Assembly: GCF_023078335.1 (NCBI RefSeq)
Contig: NZ_CP095550.1
Location: 1,364,001 to 1,428,000 of the forward strand
DNA: 64,000 nt
Direction: 5' to 3'
DNA from: Metabacillus endolithicus
GTDB lineage: Bacteria > Bacillota > Bacilli > Bacillales > Bacillaceae
A program made the translations under genes and the position numbers. Under the pieces are notes generated by a model that was not told the DNA's origin, ran no database searches, and was given only the letters and a program-made list of their open reading frames with translations. Shown here in pieces: positions 18,967 through 29,551 of this stretch. The first letter of the stretch is position 1, and every line of letters starts with the position of its first letter.

Positions 18967-20361
18967 TTATTTTGCTAATTCATATATTGCTTGTGCATAA
19001 ATGGCTGTTGCTTTCAGCAAATCTTCAATGTCAATATATTCATCCTTTTGGTGAGCAACATCTGGTCTACCTGGAAATAAAGGTCCAAAAGCAACACCAG
19101 CTTCTAATGATCTCGCATAAGTTCCTCCACCAATCGCTATAAGCTCCGCATTTTCTCCGGTTTGTTCTTCATACACTTTTTTCAACGTTTGAATAAGGGG
19201 ATGATTTTCCTCCACATAGTGTGGTTTCGAGTCATCAAATGATACTAATGTAAAGCCTTCTACATGGTTTATTTCAGTTTTTATTATTTCAGCATTTCCT
19301 GAAACAGGATAACGTATATTTACTCCAAATTTGCCTAGCTGGTCTTTAGTGTATTTCATCACACCAAGATTAACTGTTAGTTCCCCGCTAACTTCATCAG
19401 AAAATGCTATGTTGAGCTTATGACCGCGCGTGTCATCTAAGAAATAATGAACAATCGCTTGTATATAATTTTCGCCTTTTTGATCAAGATTCAGATTATG
19501 TAAAAATTCAGCTAACAAAATGCCCGCATTCGTACCATTGTTAGGCTCCATTGCATGTGCTGAGACACCTTCAACAGTTAAACTTATCGTTTGCTCTTCA
19601 ATCGTAGCCTGTCCACTTATATTTTTGTCATGAATAAATGATTCAAATTGTTTCATGATTTCATTGTTATGATGAGATGATAAAACAGCTTTAGCAAAGT
19701 CTGGAACCATATTATATCTTCTCCCAGACTCAAAGGAATGAAGAACAATATCTGATGGTAAATCAGTGAAAGATCCATTTTGTTCGATCGTTAAATCAAT
19801 AATTCCTTTTTCAGCAAAAATAATCGGAAAATCCGCATCAGGGGCAAAGCCTAACTCTGGCATCTTCTCATGCTTAAAGTAATGATCAACACAGCGCCAT
19901 TCACTTTCCTCATCTGTTCCGATAATCATGCGAACATTTTTACTTAACGGTAATTGCAAATCTTTCACAATTTTCATCGCATAAAATGCTGCAATTGTTG
20001 GACCCTTATCATCCATCGCACCTCTTGCAAAAATTTTCCCATCACGAATCTCTGCACCATAAGGTTCACTTGTCCAGCCATCACCTTCTGGAACAACATC
20101 AACATGACATAATATTCCTACAACCTCTTCACCATTTCCTTTTAATTCAATATGACCTGCATAGCCATCAACATTTTTAGTAGTAAAGCCAGCTTCTTCT
20201 CCTAAATGTAAGAGATGAGAAAATGCCTTGTGAATTCCTTCTCCAAACGGAGCATCACTTGTTATAGAGTCTTCATCCAATACACTTTTAATCTGTAAAA
20301 ATTCCTGTGTATCTTTTATAAGACTCTCTCTTCTTTTCTCAACTTCTTCGTTCCAATTCAT
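18967..20361 (-). CDS. pepV: M20 family dipeptidase PepV
   Basis: 464 residues of the PepV di-zinc dipeptidase family. Metal-ligand motifs are CHVDVVPEGDGW, ARGAMDDKGP and TDEESEWRC, with a C-terminal GGGTYARSL and FGPLFPGRPDVAHQKDE. It would hydrolyse dipeptides in the cytoplasm. The start is the ATG seven bases after GGAGG (MNWNEEV); the nine extra upstream codons lack an RBS. It is divergent from the purine permease, an order seen in B. subtilis (ytjP-ytiP). Confidence 0.92.
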   Translation of the reverse strand: MNWNEEVEKRRESLIKDTQEFLQIKSVLDEDSITSDAPFGEGIHKAFSHLLHLGEEAGFTTKNVDGYAGHIELKGNGEEVVGILCHVDVVPEGDGWTSEPYGAEIRDGKIFARGAMDDKGPTIAAFYAMKIVKDLQLPLSKNVRMIIGTDEESEWRCVDHYFKHEKMPELGFAPDADFPIIFAEKGIIDLTIEQNGSFTDLPSDIVLHSFESGRRYNMVPDFAKAVLSSHHNNEIMKQFESFIHDKNISGQATIEEQTISLTVEGVSAHAMEPNNGTNAGILLAEFLHNLNLDQKGENYIQAIVHYFLDDTRGHKLNIAFSDEVSGELTVNLGVMKYTKDQLGKFGVNIRYPVSGNAEIIKTEINHVEGFTLVSFDDSKPHYVEENHPLIQTLKKVYEEQTGENAELIAIGGGTYARSLEAGVAFGPLFPGRPDVAHQKDEYIDIEDLLKATAIYAQAIYELAK

Positions 20362-20537
20362 GTATAATCCTCCTGCTATATTATTCATTATTCTATTATC
20401 ATACTAACACGTGCCTTCATGAAAAAGTATGTTGAGTATTAAAAAAAATCTATTTGTTAGTTTTTATCTTTTTGTCACAAAATATAAATGGATTGTTAGG
20501 AACAATGTGAAGAAAACTATTGCAATATAAATTAAAA

Positions 20538-20574
20538 ACGAATATTATTATAAATGTTTTGAAAAAACGTTCGT
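20538..20574 (+). promoter_or_regulatory. Candidate PurBox (PurR operator) upstream of the purine permease
   Basis: ACGAATATT and, 19 bases on, AACGTTCGT form an inverted pair resembling the Bacillus PurBox arms (CGAA core). The spacing is slightly longer than the usual 16-17 bases. B. subtilis ytiP is known as a PurR target. No purine riboswitch aptamer was recognised. Confidence 0.4.
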
Positions 20575-20592
20575 AAAAAATCGGAGGTACAT

Positions 20593-21898
20593 ATGTTTAA
20601 GTTATCAGAAAACAGAACAAATGCCCGAACCGAAATTTTAGCTGGAATCACAACGTTTTTAACTATGGTATATATCGTTGTCGTGAATCCAATTATTTTG
20701 GCAGATGCAGGAGTTCCATTCGACCAAGTCTTTACAGCAACAATCATTGCGACAATAATAGGTACACTTTGGATGGCCTTATCAGCAAATTATCCAATTG
20801 CGATTGCACCGGGGATGGGATTAAATGCATACTTTGCCTATTCCGTTGTTGGAGCAAATGAAAATATTTCATATACAACAGCCTTCTCTGCTGTTTTTAT
20901 TGCCGGAATACTTTTTGTCATCCTTTCGCTAACTCCGTTTCGAAAGAAATTAATTGAAGCAATACCGAGCAATTTAAAGCATGGAATCACAGCTGGTATT
21001 GGTCTTTTCATTGCTTTTATCGGTCTTCGTTTAACTGGAATTGTCACAGCAGATCCAAACAATTTAGTGGCATTAGGTGATCTTCACTCTCCATCTGTTG
21101 TGTTAGCATTGATTGGCTTGGCTATAACATTAATATTAATGAGCCTAAATGTTCATGGTGCGTTATTCGTTGGTATGGTTATTACCGGGATTATCGCCTT
21201 TTTCACAGGTCAATTATCATTTGATCAAGGAATTATGTCATTCCCAAGCTTGCCTGAAGGATTGATTATTACAAATCCATTTTCAGCTTTAACAGATGTC
21301 ATATCACATGGCTTATATGCCGTTGTATTTTCTTTCTTACTTGTAACCATTTTTGATACAACAGGAACAATGATTGGTGTGGCCCAACAGGCAGGCTTTA
21401 TGAAGGGCAATGAATTACCAAGAGCTCGCAAAGCGCTACTAGCAGATTCAGCTGCAACAACAATTGGTGCAATGTTTGGAACAAGTCCAACTAGTGCTTA
21501 CATTGAATCTTCTGCAGGTGTTGCAGCAGGGGGAAGAACAGGCTTAACAACGTTAACCGTTTCAGCCCTATTCGGTCTTACATTATTTTTCAGTCCTTTA
21601 ATTGGAGCAGTTTCAGGGATCTCAGCAATTACGGCACCAGCATTAATTATTGTCGGGAGCTTAATGATGGAAATTTATTGCAGAAATCAATTGGAAAGAG
21701 CTTGACGAAGCGTTCCCGGCCTTTTTAGTTGTTTTAAGCATGCCACTAACATCAAGTATTGCTACTGGAATTGCACTTGGCTTCATTTCATATCCATTAA
21801 TGAAAATTGCAAAAGGGAAATGGAAAGAAGTCCACATTTTTGTTTATATTTTTGCCGTTCTCTTTTTCATTCAACTAGCCTTTATTGGAGGGCACTAA
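20593..21898 (+). CDS. pbuO: NCS2/AzgA-type guanine-hypoxanthine permease (one frame break)
   Basis: A reconstructed ~435-residue polytopic permease with about 12-14 membrane helices. Family features include TEILAGITTFLTMVYIVVVNP, GMGLNAYFAYSVVG, LFDTTGT-type FDTTGTMIGVAQQAG and GTSPTSAYIESSAGVAAGGRTGL, the substrate-binding region of AzgA-like transporters. The frame breaks near 21670: ATGGAAATTT lacks one A relative to a frame giving MMENFIAEINWKELDEAFPAF. The rest of the C-terminus is intact to the TAA at 21896-21898. RBS CGGAGG precedes the ATG. The role is purine base uptake. Confidence 0.88.
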
Positions 21899-21939
21899 AA
21901 AAAGCGAAATGAATCGATTGATTCATTTCGCTTTTTTTA
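21898..21939. terminator. Bidirectional terminator between pbuO and map
   Basis: A 15-bp stem AAAGCGAAATGAATC / GATTCATTTCGCTTT with flanking A and T runs separates two convergent genes. Confidence 0.92.
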
Positions 21940-21953
21940 TTAGAAATTTATCG

Positions 21954-22700
21954 TTATTGTTTCGTTAAAATAATTGGACCGTCTTTTGTTATCGCAATTG
22001 TGTGTTCATATTGTGCCGATAAACTTCCGTCTATTGTTCTTGCTGTCCATTTGTTATCGTCCATTTTCGACTCCCATGCCCCGATATTCACCATCGGTTC
22101 AATGGTAATAACCATACCTTCTTTAAGGCGTTGACCTTTATTAGGCTCACCATAATGAAGGACTGTTGGTGGTTCATGAATCGTTTTTCCAATTCCATGA
22201 CCTGTAAAATCTCTAACAACTGAATACCCTTCACCTTCAACATAAGATTGAATAGCGTGACCAATATCTCCTAGTCTGCTTCCAATAACAGACTGTTCAA
22301 TTGCCTTGTTTAAGGCTTCCTCCGTAACATGTAATAGATTAGCTGCTTGTGGTGAAACATCTCCTACAGCATACGACCAGGCTGAGTCAGCAAGTGCACC
22401 ATTCAAATTTACAACCATATCAATTGTGACGATATCACCATTTTGTAATGGGGTGTTTCTCGGGAAACCATGGCAAATTTCATCATTTATTGATGCACAT
22501 GTTGCAAATTCATAACCTTTGTAGCCTTTTTGTTCAGGGGTTGCACCATGTTTTTTTAGATACTGTTCTACAAATGCATCAATTTCAAGTGTTGTGATAC
22601 CTGGCTTGATTCTTTTCGCAATTTCTTTATGACAATTTGCCAGCAGTTGACCTGCTTTATGCATGAGTTCAATTTCTCGTTTACTTTTTAAAATAATCAC
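21954..22700 (-). CDS. map: Type I methionine aminopeptidase
   Basis: 248 residues. All expected metal and catalytic residues are present: H77, D94 (DIVTIDM), D105 (LADSAW), H168 (TGHGIG), H175, E201 (TIEPM) and E232 (QYEHT). It lies outside the ribosomal-protein operon where the main map gene of Bacillus usually sits, so it is probably the second, YflG/MapB-like enzyme; the main copy is not in the window. The start ATG (MIILKSKREIELM) has GGAGG upstream. B. subtilis has no map gene at this place as far as I recall. Confidence 0.9.
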   Translation of the reverse strand: MIILKSKREIELMHKAGQLLANCHKEIAKRIKPGITTLEIDAFVEQYLKKHGATPEQKGYKGYEFATCASINDEICHGFPRNTPLQNGDIVTIDMVVNLNGALADSAWSYAVGDVSPQAANLLHVTEEALNKAIEQSVIGSRLGDIGHAIQSYVEGEGYSVVRDFTGHGIGKTIHEPPTVLHYGEPNKGQRLKEGMVITIEPMVNIGAWESKMDDNKWTARTIDGSLSAQYEHTIAITKDGPIILTKQ

Positions 22701-22921
22701 CTTAATACCTCCGATTAGTCCGTTGCCTACGTATGTATAATATGTAATAGCTATTTGTATGCTGCTCCCTTAAAAAAATGTAAGCTTTTTCTATATATAG
22801 CCTAGCACGAATTAAGAAAAAGTTCTAACTGATTGAGCTCTTTTAAAGCAAGATAGTAAACACTGTTGACAAACTAGCTACTAAGATTACGATGCAAACA
22901 CCTGGGTAAACAAATCGGTTT

Positions 22922-23998
22922 TCACATTTTTTCTGGTATAAACATATAATCCTTTTCTCCATAGTCAACTGACAGATATGGGTTCTGTTTAACGATTTCT
23001 TTAAACATCAGTACAATCCATTCTCTAAAGAAAAAGTAAAAGACGATTGTTACTAACCATTTTATCCATATAGGTGTAGTGAATATGATAAATGATGTAA
23101 CAGATATAACCTGAAAATATTGTAGTAGATTCCCTATATCACGAAGAAATGATTTCATAAACAGCTCTGTTACCCCATTTTCAGGTGATCTTTTCTGAAA
23201 AATTCTTGCGGATTTCCTCCATAATATCCAAGACCTTTTCTTTTGCTTTTTTACATGTGGCATTGTGACTTCTGGATTCACAGTAAACATAAACTTTATA
23301 TATTTCACTTTATTTTTTTGTTCTTTTTCAACATCATCATAGAATGTTTTAATTTGAGATTGATATTCCTTCACTTGCCATAATGATAAACAGAAAAAAA
23401 TGAGAGCAATACCTATAATTAACGGATTAATAGGTTTAAAGATAATAGCAAAACACAAAATCAAAATGAAAAAGGTAACAACTAAATCAATGATCAGCTT
23501 CTTCCAGAATCCAAACTTGTAGACAGCTTGTTTGTAGGTTGTAAGAAATAAATTTAAACTAAGAAAGAATACCGAAGTAACAAGTAACTGATAAAAAGTT
23601 AGATTATCGTAATGATTTAATAACGGATATAACCACACAAAAAGCAGTAACCACTTAAGAAGTAGTAAGATCCAAGAATAAATGACCCCGATATACCTTA
23701 TTTCCGTCATAATCTCTGAAAATTGTAATAGTGTAAGTTGATCGGCTTCTTCCATAAACGTTCGAATGGTACCTTGCCAGCACAACAAAAAACAAAAAAG
23801 AAAAAGAACTTCATATGGCACTCCCTCAAGCCAATCCGGCAACGAGTTCCACCAGGAGTAATAGGTTATACCTAAAAAAGCCAAGAATGGGATAAGAAGA
23901 TAAACAATGATCGTCCAATCAAAAACAGTACGAATAATGTTAAATTGATAAAGCCAATCTTGTTTCAAGCGCCTCCACCAAATTGTGCTTCCTCTCAT
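22922..23998 (-). CDS. ythQ: EcsB-like ABC transporter permease YthQ
   Basis: 358 residues with several hydrophobic helices in the N-terminal two thirds and again near residues 300-330. The openings WWRRLKQDWLYQFNIIRT and AVYKFGFWKKL fit the EcsB permease family, although overall similarity in this family is low. It begins six bases after the stop of the ATPase gene ythP, so the two form an operon. The exported substrate is unknown; the related EcsAB system affects secretion and membrane proteolysis. Confidence 0.8.
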   Translation of the reverse strand: MRGSTIWWRRLKQDWLYQFNIIRTVFDWTIIVYLLIPFLAFLGITYYSWWNSLPDWLEGVPYEVLFLFCFLLCWQGTIRTFMEEADQLTLLQFSEIMTEIRYIGVIYSWILLLLKWLLLFVWLYPLLNHYDNLTFYQLLVTSVFFLSLNLFLTTYKQAVYKFGFWKKLIIDLVVTFFILILCFAIIFKPINPLIIGIALIFFCLSLWQVKEYQSQIKTFYDDVEKEQKNKVKYIKFMFTVNPEVTMPHVKKQKKRSWILWRKSARIFQKRSPENGVTELFMKSFLRDIGNLLQYFQVISVTSFIIFTTPIWIKWLVTIVFYFFFREWIVLMFKEIVKQNPYLSVDYGEKDYMFIPEKM

Positions 23999-24004
23999 TT
24001 TTCT

Positions 24005-24709
24005 TTACCTGCCTTCCTCAACTTTATTGAAGCAGTCAAGTAAAGAAGCGCCGGGTAGGTCTGTACTTACCTGAATTTCCTCAAGTGTTCCTTGAGCGAC
24101 CATTGTACCCCCTGATACTAGTAAAAACCGATCACATATTTTTTCAGCTGTGTCTAAAACGTGAGTTGACATTAAGATAGCGGCACCGCGATTTTTTTCT
24201 TCTTCCATGACAGTTAAAAACATTTTAGTAGCACTCGGATCTAGACCTATAAAAGGCTCATCAACAATATAATAATCAGGTTGTAAGACAAGAGCTTGTA
24301 TGATCATTACTTTTTGCTGCATTCCTTTGGAAAAGGTGGATGGCATCTCATGTTTCACTTTTTCCATTTTAAAAGATTTTAAGTAGAGATTAGCTCTTTC
24401 TATTAAAATCCTATCACTGATTCCATTAACTGCAGCTAGGAGGTCCAAATGCTCCCACAATGTTAAATGATCATAGAATATAGGTTTTTCAGGTATATAT
24501 GCATATTTGCTTAATGGTTGCTTGTATATCGCTCCTTTCACATATTCCATTACACCCAATAAAGTCTTTATTGTTGTACTTTTACCTGCACCATTTGGAC
24601 CGATTAAACCAATCCATTCTCCTTTATGTAAATGAAAATCAATTCCCTGAATAACAGGATGTTTTTCTTCATAGCCTGCTTCTTCAATTTTCACTGCTAA
24701 AATACTCAT
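24005..24709 (-). CDS. ythP: ABC transporter ATP-binding protein YthP (EcsA-like)
   Basis: 234 residues, a single ABC domain: Walker A GPNGAGKST near residue 37, signature FSKGMQQK in place of LSGGQ, Walker B YYIVDEPFIGLD and switch histidine STHVLDTA. The modified signature is typical of the EcsA group. Its partner permease YthQ follows six bases downstream. It lies divergent to ytzE. Confidence 0.88.
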   Translation of the reverse strand: MSILAVKIEEAGYEEKHPVIQGIDFHLHKGEWIGLIGPNGAGKSTTIKTLLGVMEYVKGAIYKQPLSKYAYIPEKPIFYDHLTLWEHLDLLAAVNGISDRILIERANLYLKSFKMEKVKHEMPSTFSKGMQQKVMIIQALVLQPDYYIVDEPFIGLDPSATKMFLTVMEEEKNRGAAILMSTHVLDTAEKICDRFLLVSGGTMVAQGTLEEIQVSTDLPGASLLDCFNKVEEGR

Positions 24710-25042
24710 TTTTGATCCTCCTTGTTCATTTAATACGCTCGGTAGATGGAAAAAGATTCAAAAAACTAAAAAAAATCCACTTTATTGTCATACTATTCAG
24801 AACGATAGGCATATAGATTTATTGTGTTAAGTACGCGCGTGCTTGTTTATCTTAAAATAAAAATGTTAATATTGTGTAAATTGAAACTTTTCTATGGATT
24901 ATTACTGTCGAAATCGTGTAAAATATTGTTGTAACGTTTTACCGCATAAAACTAAATATGTATGAAGTGACATCTGAAAGAGCAGTCATCGAAAGGTTGT
25001 AGTAGGCATAGCCAGTGCGATCAAACGATAAGGAGTGGTTTT
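24710..25042. other. Intergenic region between ythP and ytzE
   Basis: 333 bases with no gene seen. It must contain divergent promoters. An imperfect palindrome AAGTACGCGCGTGCTT lies near 24829-24845. The last ~90 bases before ytzE are less AT-rich than the rest and could be a transcribed leader, but I recognise no known RNA motif. Confidence 0.35.
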
Positions 25043-25264
25043 TTGAAACCTTCAACAAACCGTATGCTAACCAGAATCAAATCAGTCTACATGTTTATTA
25101 ATGAGCGGGGAACTGTGACGACACAGCAACTCGTTGACGAATTTGGTATTACACCGAGAACCATACAACGTGATTTAAATGTGTTAGCATATAACGATTT
25201 GGTTCACAGCCCAACAAGAGGTAAATGGGCCACTACAAAGAAGAAAGTTAAGATGTCTTCGTAA
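25043..25264 (+). CDS. ytzE: DeoR-type helix-turn-helix protein YtzE (TTG start)
   Basis: A 73-residue stand-alone HTH protein of the DeoR N-terminal type: TVTTQQLVDEFGITPRTIQRDLNVLAYNDLV forms the winged helix, with no effector domain. The protein opens MKPSTNRMLTRIKSVYMF as in Bacillus YtzE. The start is TTG, preceded by AAGGAG. Its targets are unknown. It is convergent with the pseudouridine synthase gene. Confidence 0.88.
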   Translation: MKPSTNRMLTRIKSVYMFINERGTVTTQQLVDEFGITPRTIQRDLNVLAYNDLVHSPTRGKWATTKKKVKMSS

Positions 25265-25294
25265 GATCAAAAATAAACATTCCTATATACATAA

Positions 25295-25330
25295 AATAAG
25301 GAACCTTATGATCAAGGTTCCTCCTTTTTG
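25295..25330. terminator. Bidirectional terminator after ytzE
   Basis: AGGAACCTT pairs with AAGGTTCCT around a 6-base loop, with a T-tract on the plus side. It lies between convergent genes. Confidence 0.8.
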
Positions 25331-25341
25331 CCTAAATGTTT

Positions 25342-26071
25342 TTATAATTCTATCGGTTTAGCATTTCTTAATGCCTCTATTTCTTCATCTGTTAGATCGC
25401 GATATTCCCCTATTTTTAATTCATCCTCATCTAAAACAATTGGTCCCATCGATATTCTTTTTAAATATGTTACTTTTTTCCCAACAGATTCAAACATACG
25501 TTTCACTTGATGGAATTTACCTTCTGTTATGGTAATATGAATGGTCGATTGATTCCCCGCTGTTAGAATTTCAAGTATAGCAGGCTTTGTTAAATAACCA
25601 TCATCCAATGTTACACCATTCTTAAATGCCTCGATGTCCTCTTCAGTTACTTCACCTAATATGACTGCATAATATGTTTTTGGAACATGTTTTTTTGGTG
25701 ACAGCAGTTGATGTGAAAGTTGTCCATCGTTCGTCAAAAGCAATAAGCCCTTCCGTATCTTTATCAAGGCGACCGACTGGAAACGGTAGATAAACAGCAT
25801 CTTCCATTTCCAATAAATCAATGACTGTTTCTTGATATTCATCTTCTGTTGCGGATAAATATCCTGCCGGCTTATTCATTAGTAAGTAAACGAATTCTTT
25901 GTATTCAACTTTTTCTTCATTTACTGTAATGTGTTGATTATCAGGATCCACATGTGTTTTTGGGTCCTTTATTGGTTCTCCTTCAACCTTTACAGCTCCT
26001 GTTTTAAGTAATTGTTTTACTTCTTTTCGGCTTCCAAAGCCGATATTTGCTAATAGTTTATCAATTCTCAT
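25342..26071 (-). CDS. rsuA: RsuA-type 16S rRNA pseudouridine synthase (one frame break)
   Basis: A reconstructed ~243-residue protein. The N-terminal S4 RNA-binding domain reads RIDKLLANIGFGSRKEVKQLLK; the catalytic Asp is in VGRLDKDTEGL; later motifs are KTYYAVILGEV, EGKFHQVKRMFESVG and LKRISMGPI. The frame breaks near 25748: the plus strand has CCC where CC restores EGLLLLTNDGQL, a one-base gain. The family modifies U516-equivalent of 16S rRNA. It stands between ytzE and the repeat element at 26160. Confidence 0.88.
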
Positions 26072-26159
26072 ATTACGTAAGACTCCTTAACGGAACTAGA
26101 TTTTTTTATTAAGTCAATTTGTTGATATTTTGTGTTTTTTTCACTTAACCTAAGAACAG

Positions 26160-26290
26160 GTCCGTTCCATTGCGCTCCAGACAATTGCTTTCCGCGGGGA
26201 GGAAGCTGAGCCTCCTCGGCTTTGCCTGCGGGGTCTCAGCCTTTCCTCTAGCTCCCGGAGGAGTCAATTGTCTTCCGCTTCATTCCACTA
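26160..26290. repeat. GC-rich dyad repeat of a kind common in Bacillaceae intergenic regions
   Basis: About 130 bases of markedly higher GC than the surroundings. It contains GCTTTCCGCGGGGAGG, CCTCCTCGGCTTTGCCTG, CGGGGTCTCAG and CCCGGAGGAGTC, with nested inverted arms: CAATTG at both ends, CTGAG/CTCAG and GGGAG/CTCCC inside. Repeats with this wording occur in many copies in Bacillaceae genomes from my recollection; only one copy is in the window. It contains no plausible ORF. It may be a non-autonomous element or a structured RNA. Confidence 0.7.
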
Positions 26291-26343
26291 TAGGTTTAAG
26301 ATTATATTTTAAAGCATAAAACTTGACGGAAACAACCTTTATC

Positions 26344-26371
26344 AAAAAAACTCGGAGGATCCGAGTTTTTT
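26344..26371. terminator. Terminator of ytgP
   Basis: ACTCGG and CCGAGT flank AGGAT, with A7 on one side and T6 on the other, so it works on the minus strand after ytgP and possibly on the plus strand. Confidence 0.85.
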
Positions 26372-26405
26372 ACAGTTATCTTTAACTAATCTCATTTAAT
26401 TCAAC

Positions 26406-28040
26406 CTATTCGACTGATCTTTTTTTATTTGGCAAAAAGCGGTTTAGGCGGTTTCCTAATAATTTTTCTAACAAATGAGATCGATATGTTAAGTAGGCAT
26501 ATGTTGCTCCGCCAATTGCGACGGCAATTCCAACAACAATAACAGCATTCAAACGACTATCTGTGTAATTAATAAAAATACTTAGTAAAGAAAATACCAC
26601 GGAAACAACAAGTCCCATAAAGATACATAGTATTGTAATTAATACCGACCTCTTTATTAATAGCCTAAAGGAATAACCTGCATGACGTTTAATCATTGCA
26701 AATCCATAGATTAACGATATAATGTAGCCTGCTGCCGTTGCGATAATTGAGCCTACTCCTTCATATAGCTCAATTAACGTAACGTTTAGAGAAAGCTTCA
26801 CAATTAAACCTATGACTAAGCTAATCACCGCTAGCTTTTGTTTATTAATACCTTGTAAGATTGCTGCATTCACTGTAAAAAGAGAGAAAAGCAATGCTAC
26901 AGGGGCATACCACATTAAAATATGCTTCCCAATTTCTTCTGATGTTCCCGCGTAGAACACATTATAGGCTGGTCCGGCTAAAACAGAAAGACCAATCACA
27001 GCAGGTAAAACAAGCAACATAATCACCTGTAAAGTTTGATCAATCTGTTTATGTAGTAAGCCCCCGATTATTATTTGAGAAAGATTCTGTAATAGTTGGA
27101 ATCAGTGTTAACCCAAATGCTGTAGCTAATGATACCGGAATCATCACTAACTTCGGCACATAAAGAAGTAACACAGAAAACATATCCATTGTATATGACT
27201 GTTCCGTTCCAGTACTTAACATCGCACGGTTAAAAGTCAACGTATCGATGTAATTATAAATAGGAATTGCCAATCCAACAAAAACAAATGGACCAGCATA
27301 ACGAAATACTTCCTTAAACATTCTGCCGAGTGGCATTGGTTCAGCTTCAATTGGATTGTCCTGCATAGCTAAGAGTGTACCCTTTCGTTTCACCCAATAG
27401 ATAAACAAAACAACTAACCCGCCTACTGCTCCAACAAACGCAGCAAATGTAGCATAGCCAACTGCCAAAACAAGTCCACCATTTAATACATTCATCACGA
27501 TGTAAGTGGAAACTAACAAAAAGACAATTCTGACAAGCTGTTCAACAACCTGCGAAACTGCTGTAGGTCCCATAGATTGGTGCCCCTGAAAGAAGCCCTT
27601 ATTAAGCTCATTAGTGGAACAATAATAAGCGCAATGCTCACCATTCTGATGACGAGAGTTGCATCTTCAACGGTTACTCCATTCAGCTCTCTTTCAGCAA
27701 GTGCAGCAATTGCAAACCATGGTGCCAGCATATATAAGATAGCAAAAGCAAGTAAGCCAGTTATGAGCATAACAAGTATGCCTGCCTTAAACATCCTTCG
27801 GCTCGTTTGATAATCCCCTAAAGCATTATATTTTGAAACAAATTTAGATACTGCTGCTGGAAACCCTGCTGTTGCAACACTTAAGAAAATTGTATATTGT
27901 GCATAACCTGCATGAAACAATCCTCCACCAGTTGTTCCCACCATCGCAGCAAAAGGAATTAAATAAATCATTCCTAAAATTCTTGATATGTATGTACCTA
28001 ATGTTAATACGAACGTTCCTCGTAGCAAATTATTAGACAT
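26406..28040 (-). CDS. ytgP: MOP-superfamily lipid flippase YtgP (two frame breaks)
   Basis: A reconstructed ~544-residue polytopic protein of the SpoVB/MurJ-like polysaccharide-lipid flippase family, with about 14 membrane helices. The start is MSNNLLRGTFVLTLGTYISRILGMIYLIPF, spanning the first helix. Break 1 is near 27583-27586: four C's on the plus strand where five restore FRGHQSMGPTAVSQVVEQ. Break 2 is near 27061-27065: five C's where four restore NNRGLLHKQIDQTLQVIML. In B. subtilis YtgP (Amj-independent MurJ analogue) is implicated in lipid II translocation. The breaks make three overlapping open frames but no internal region is missing. Confidence 0.85.
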
Positions 28041-28209
28041 TTTTCTTACTCACCATTCTTCTCTATGAAGATTCAACTTTTCTATTTTACCATAAACCCG
28101 CATATATACCATAAGCATTGTGATTCATCATTATTTTTCATCACTTTTTTACTTTTTAGGTCTTTCAGATATAATATGATAGCAGACATGTGAAAAAGGT
28201 GTGGATTAG

Positions 28210-29475
28210 ATGAAATATGATGTAGTTGTGATTGGTGGGGGTCCATCAGGATTAATGGCTTCCATTGCTGCAGGAGAAAAGGGAGCTCGTGTGCTTCTTT
28301 TAGATAAAGGAAATAAACTAGGAAGAAAGCTTGCCATATCAGGTGGTGGTCGTTGTAATGTAACAAATAGATTACCAATCGATGAGATCATTAAACATAT
28401 ACCTGGAAATGGCCGTTTTTTATATAGTGCTTTCTCAGAATTCAGCAATGAAGATATTATCCGTTTTTTTGAAAATCTAGGTATTCAATTAAAAGAAGAA
28501 GATCATGGTCGAATGTTTCCCATTACGGACAAAGCGCAATCTGTCGTTGATGCACTAATTAGTGAATTAAAGCGTTTAAACGTGGAAATACGTACAAATG
28601 AACCTGTAAAAGATGTGATATATGATGAGGAAAAGGTAACAAGCATTGAACTAGTTAACGGTGAAACAATTTTAACAAAGGCAGTTGTACTAGCTGTTGG
28701 CGGAAAAAGCGTGCCACATACCGGGAGTACAGGTGATGGATATGCCTGGGCTGAAAATGCCGGACATACGATTACGGAATTGTTTCCAACTGAAGTACCC
28801 ATTACATCAAATGAACCATTTATTCAGGAAAAAGCTCTACAAGGACTCTCTTTACGTGATGTGGCACTAAGTGTTCTTAATCCGAAAGGGAAAACCATTA
28901 TTACCCATAAAATGGATATGATATTCACTCACTTCGGAATATCAGGCCCCGCTGTTTTAAGATGTAGTCAATATGTAGTCAAGGCTATGAAAAAGTTCAA
29001 AACAAATTCGATTACTGTTAGTATTGATGCCCTGCCTGATCAAAATGAGGAACAGCTTTTTCAATCAATAGTTAAAGATTTAAAACAAGATTCAAAAAAA
29101 GCGATAAAAAACGTGTTAAAAGGATTGCTACCTGAACGGTATTTACTCTTTTTGTTGGAAAAAAATCAAATTGATTCGTTAGTTACGTATGATAATCTAT
29201 CAAATGAAAAATTGCGCTCTTTTGTACAAGATTGCAAGCAATTTCAATTTCAGGTCCATGGTACACTATCAATTGAGAAAGCCTTTGTAACCGGAGGTGG
29301 TGTATCAGTAAAAGAAATTCACCCGAAGGAAATGTCATCCAAACTAAAAGCAGGGTTATATTTCTGTGGTGAGATACTAGATATACACGGTTATACAGGT
29401 GGCTATAATATTACATCAGCTTTAGTAACCGGCCGACTTGCTGGAACAAATGCTGCTATTTACTCTAAAGAATAA
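28210..29475 (+). CDS. ytfP: HI0933-family flavoprotein YtfP
   Basis: 421 residues. The N-terminal Rossmann motif is [16 protein letters not shown] with an FAD-binding [23 protein letters not shown], the hallmark of the BaiN/HI0933 (YhiN) NAD(P)/FAD oxidoreductase family. The C-terminal FAD site is [20 protein letters not shown]. Some members reduce dehydro bile acid intermediates; the role in Bacillus is unknown. The start ATG has AAAGGTGTGG upstream. cse60 follows on the same strand. Confidence 0.9.
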   Translation: MKYDVVVIGGGPSGLMASIAAGEKGARVLLLDKGNKLGRKLAISGGGRCNVTNRLPIDEIIKHIPGNGRFLYSAFSEFSNEDIIRFFENLGIQLKEEDHGRMFPITDKAQSVVDALISELKRLNVEIRTNEPVKDVIYDEEKVTSIELVNGETILTKAVVLAVGGKSVPHTGSTGDGYAWAENAGHTITELFPTEVPITSNEPFIQEKALQGLSLRDVALSVLNPKGKTIITHKMDMIFTHFGISGPAVLRCSQYVVKAMKKFKTNSITVSIDALPDQNEEQLFQSIVKDLKQDSKKAIKNVLKGLLPERYLLFLLEKNQIDSLVTYDNLSNEKLRSFVQDCKQFQFQVHGTLSIEKAFVTGGGVSVKEIHPKEMSSKLKAGLYFCGEILDIHGYTGGYNITSALVTGRLAGTNAAIYSKE

Positions 29476-29493
29476 AATCACTTCTCCATTCTA

Positions 29494-29523
29494 GTAATAA
29501 ATTTAGACAAGTTGTCATACAAA
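29494..29523 (+). promoter_or_regulatory. Candidate sigma-E promoter of cse60
   Basis: CATACAAA (29516-29523) matches the sigma-E -10 element and GTAATAAA lies about 14 bases upstream as a poor -35. It is placed ~30 bases before the cse60 start, a gene known to be mother-cell sigma-E dependent in B. subtilis. Confidence 0.45.
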
Positions 29524-29551
29524 TTATTAAAATGGAAATTAGGAAGTGATC

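Noticed and set aside
20390..20592. Purine riboswitch upstream of the purine permease
   Set aside because: The conserved TATA...loop-loop pattern of purine aptamers is absent; only a PurBox-like pair was seen.
20532..20747. Minus-strand ORF of 71 codons across the pbuO start
   Set aside because: Lies over a conserved permease start and its upstream operator, with no RBS or family features.
24829..24845. Attachment or recombination site at the CGCGCG palindrome
   Set aside because: Only a short imperfect dyad with no repeat copy or integrase nearby.
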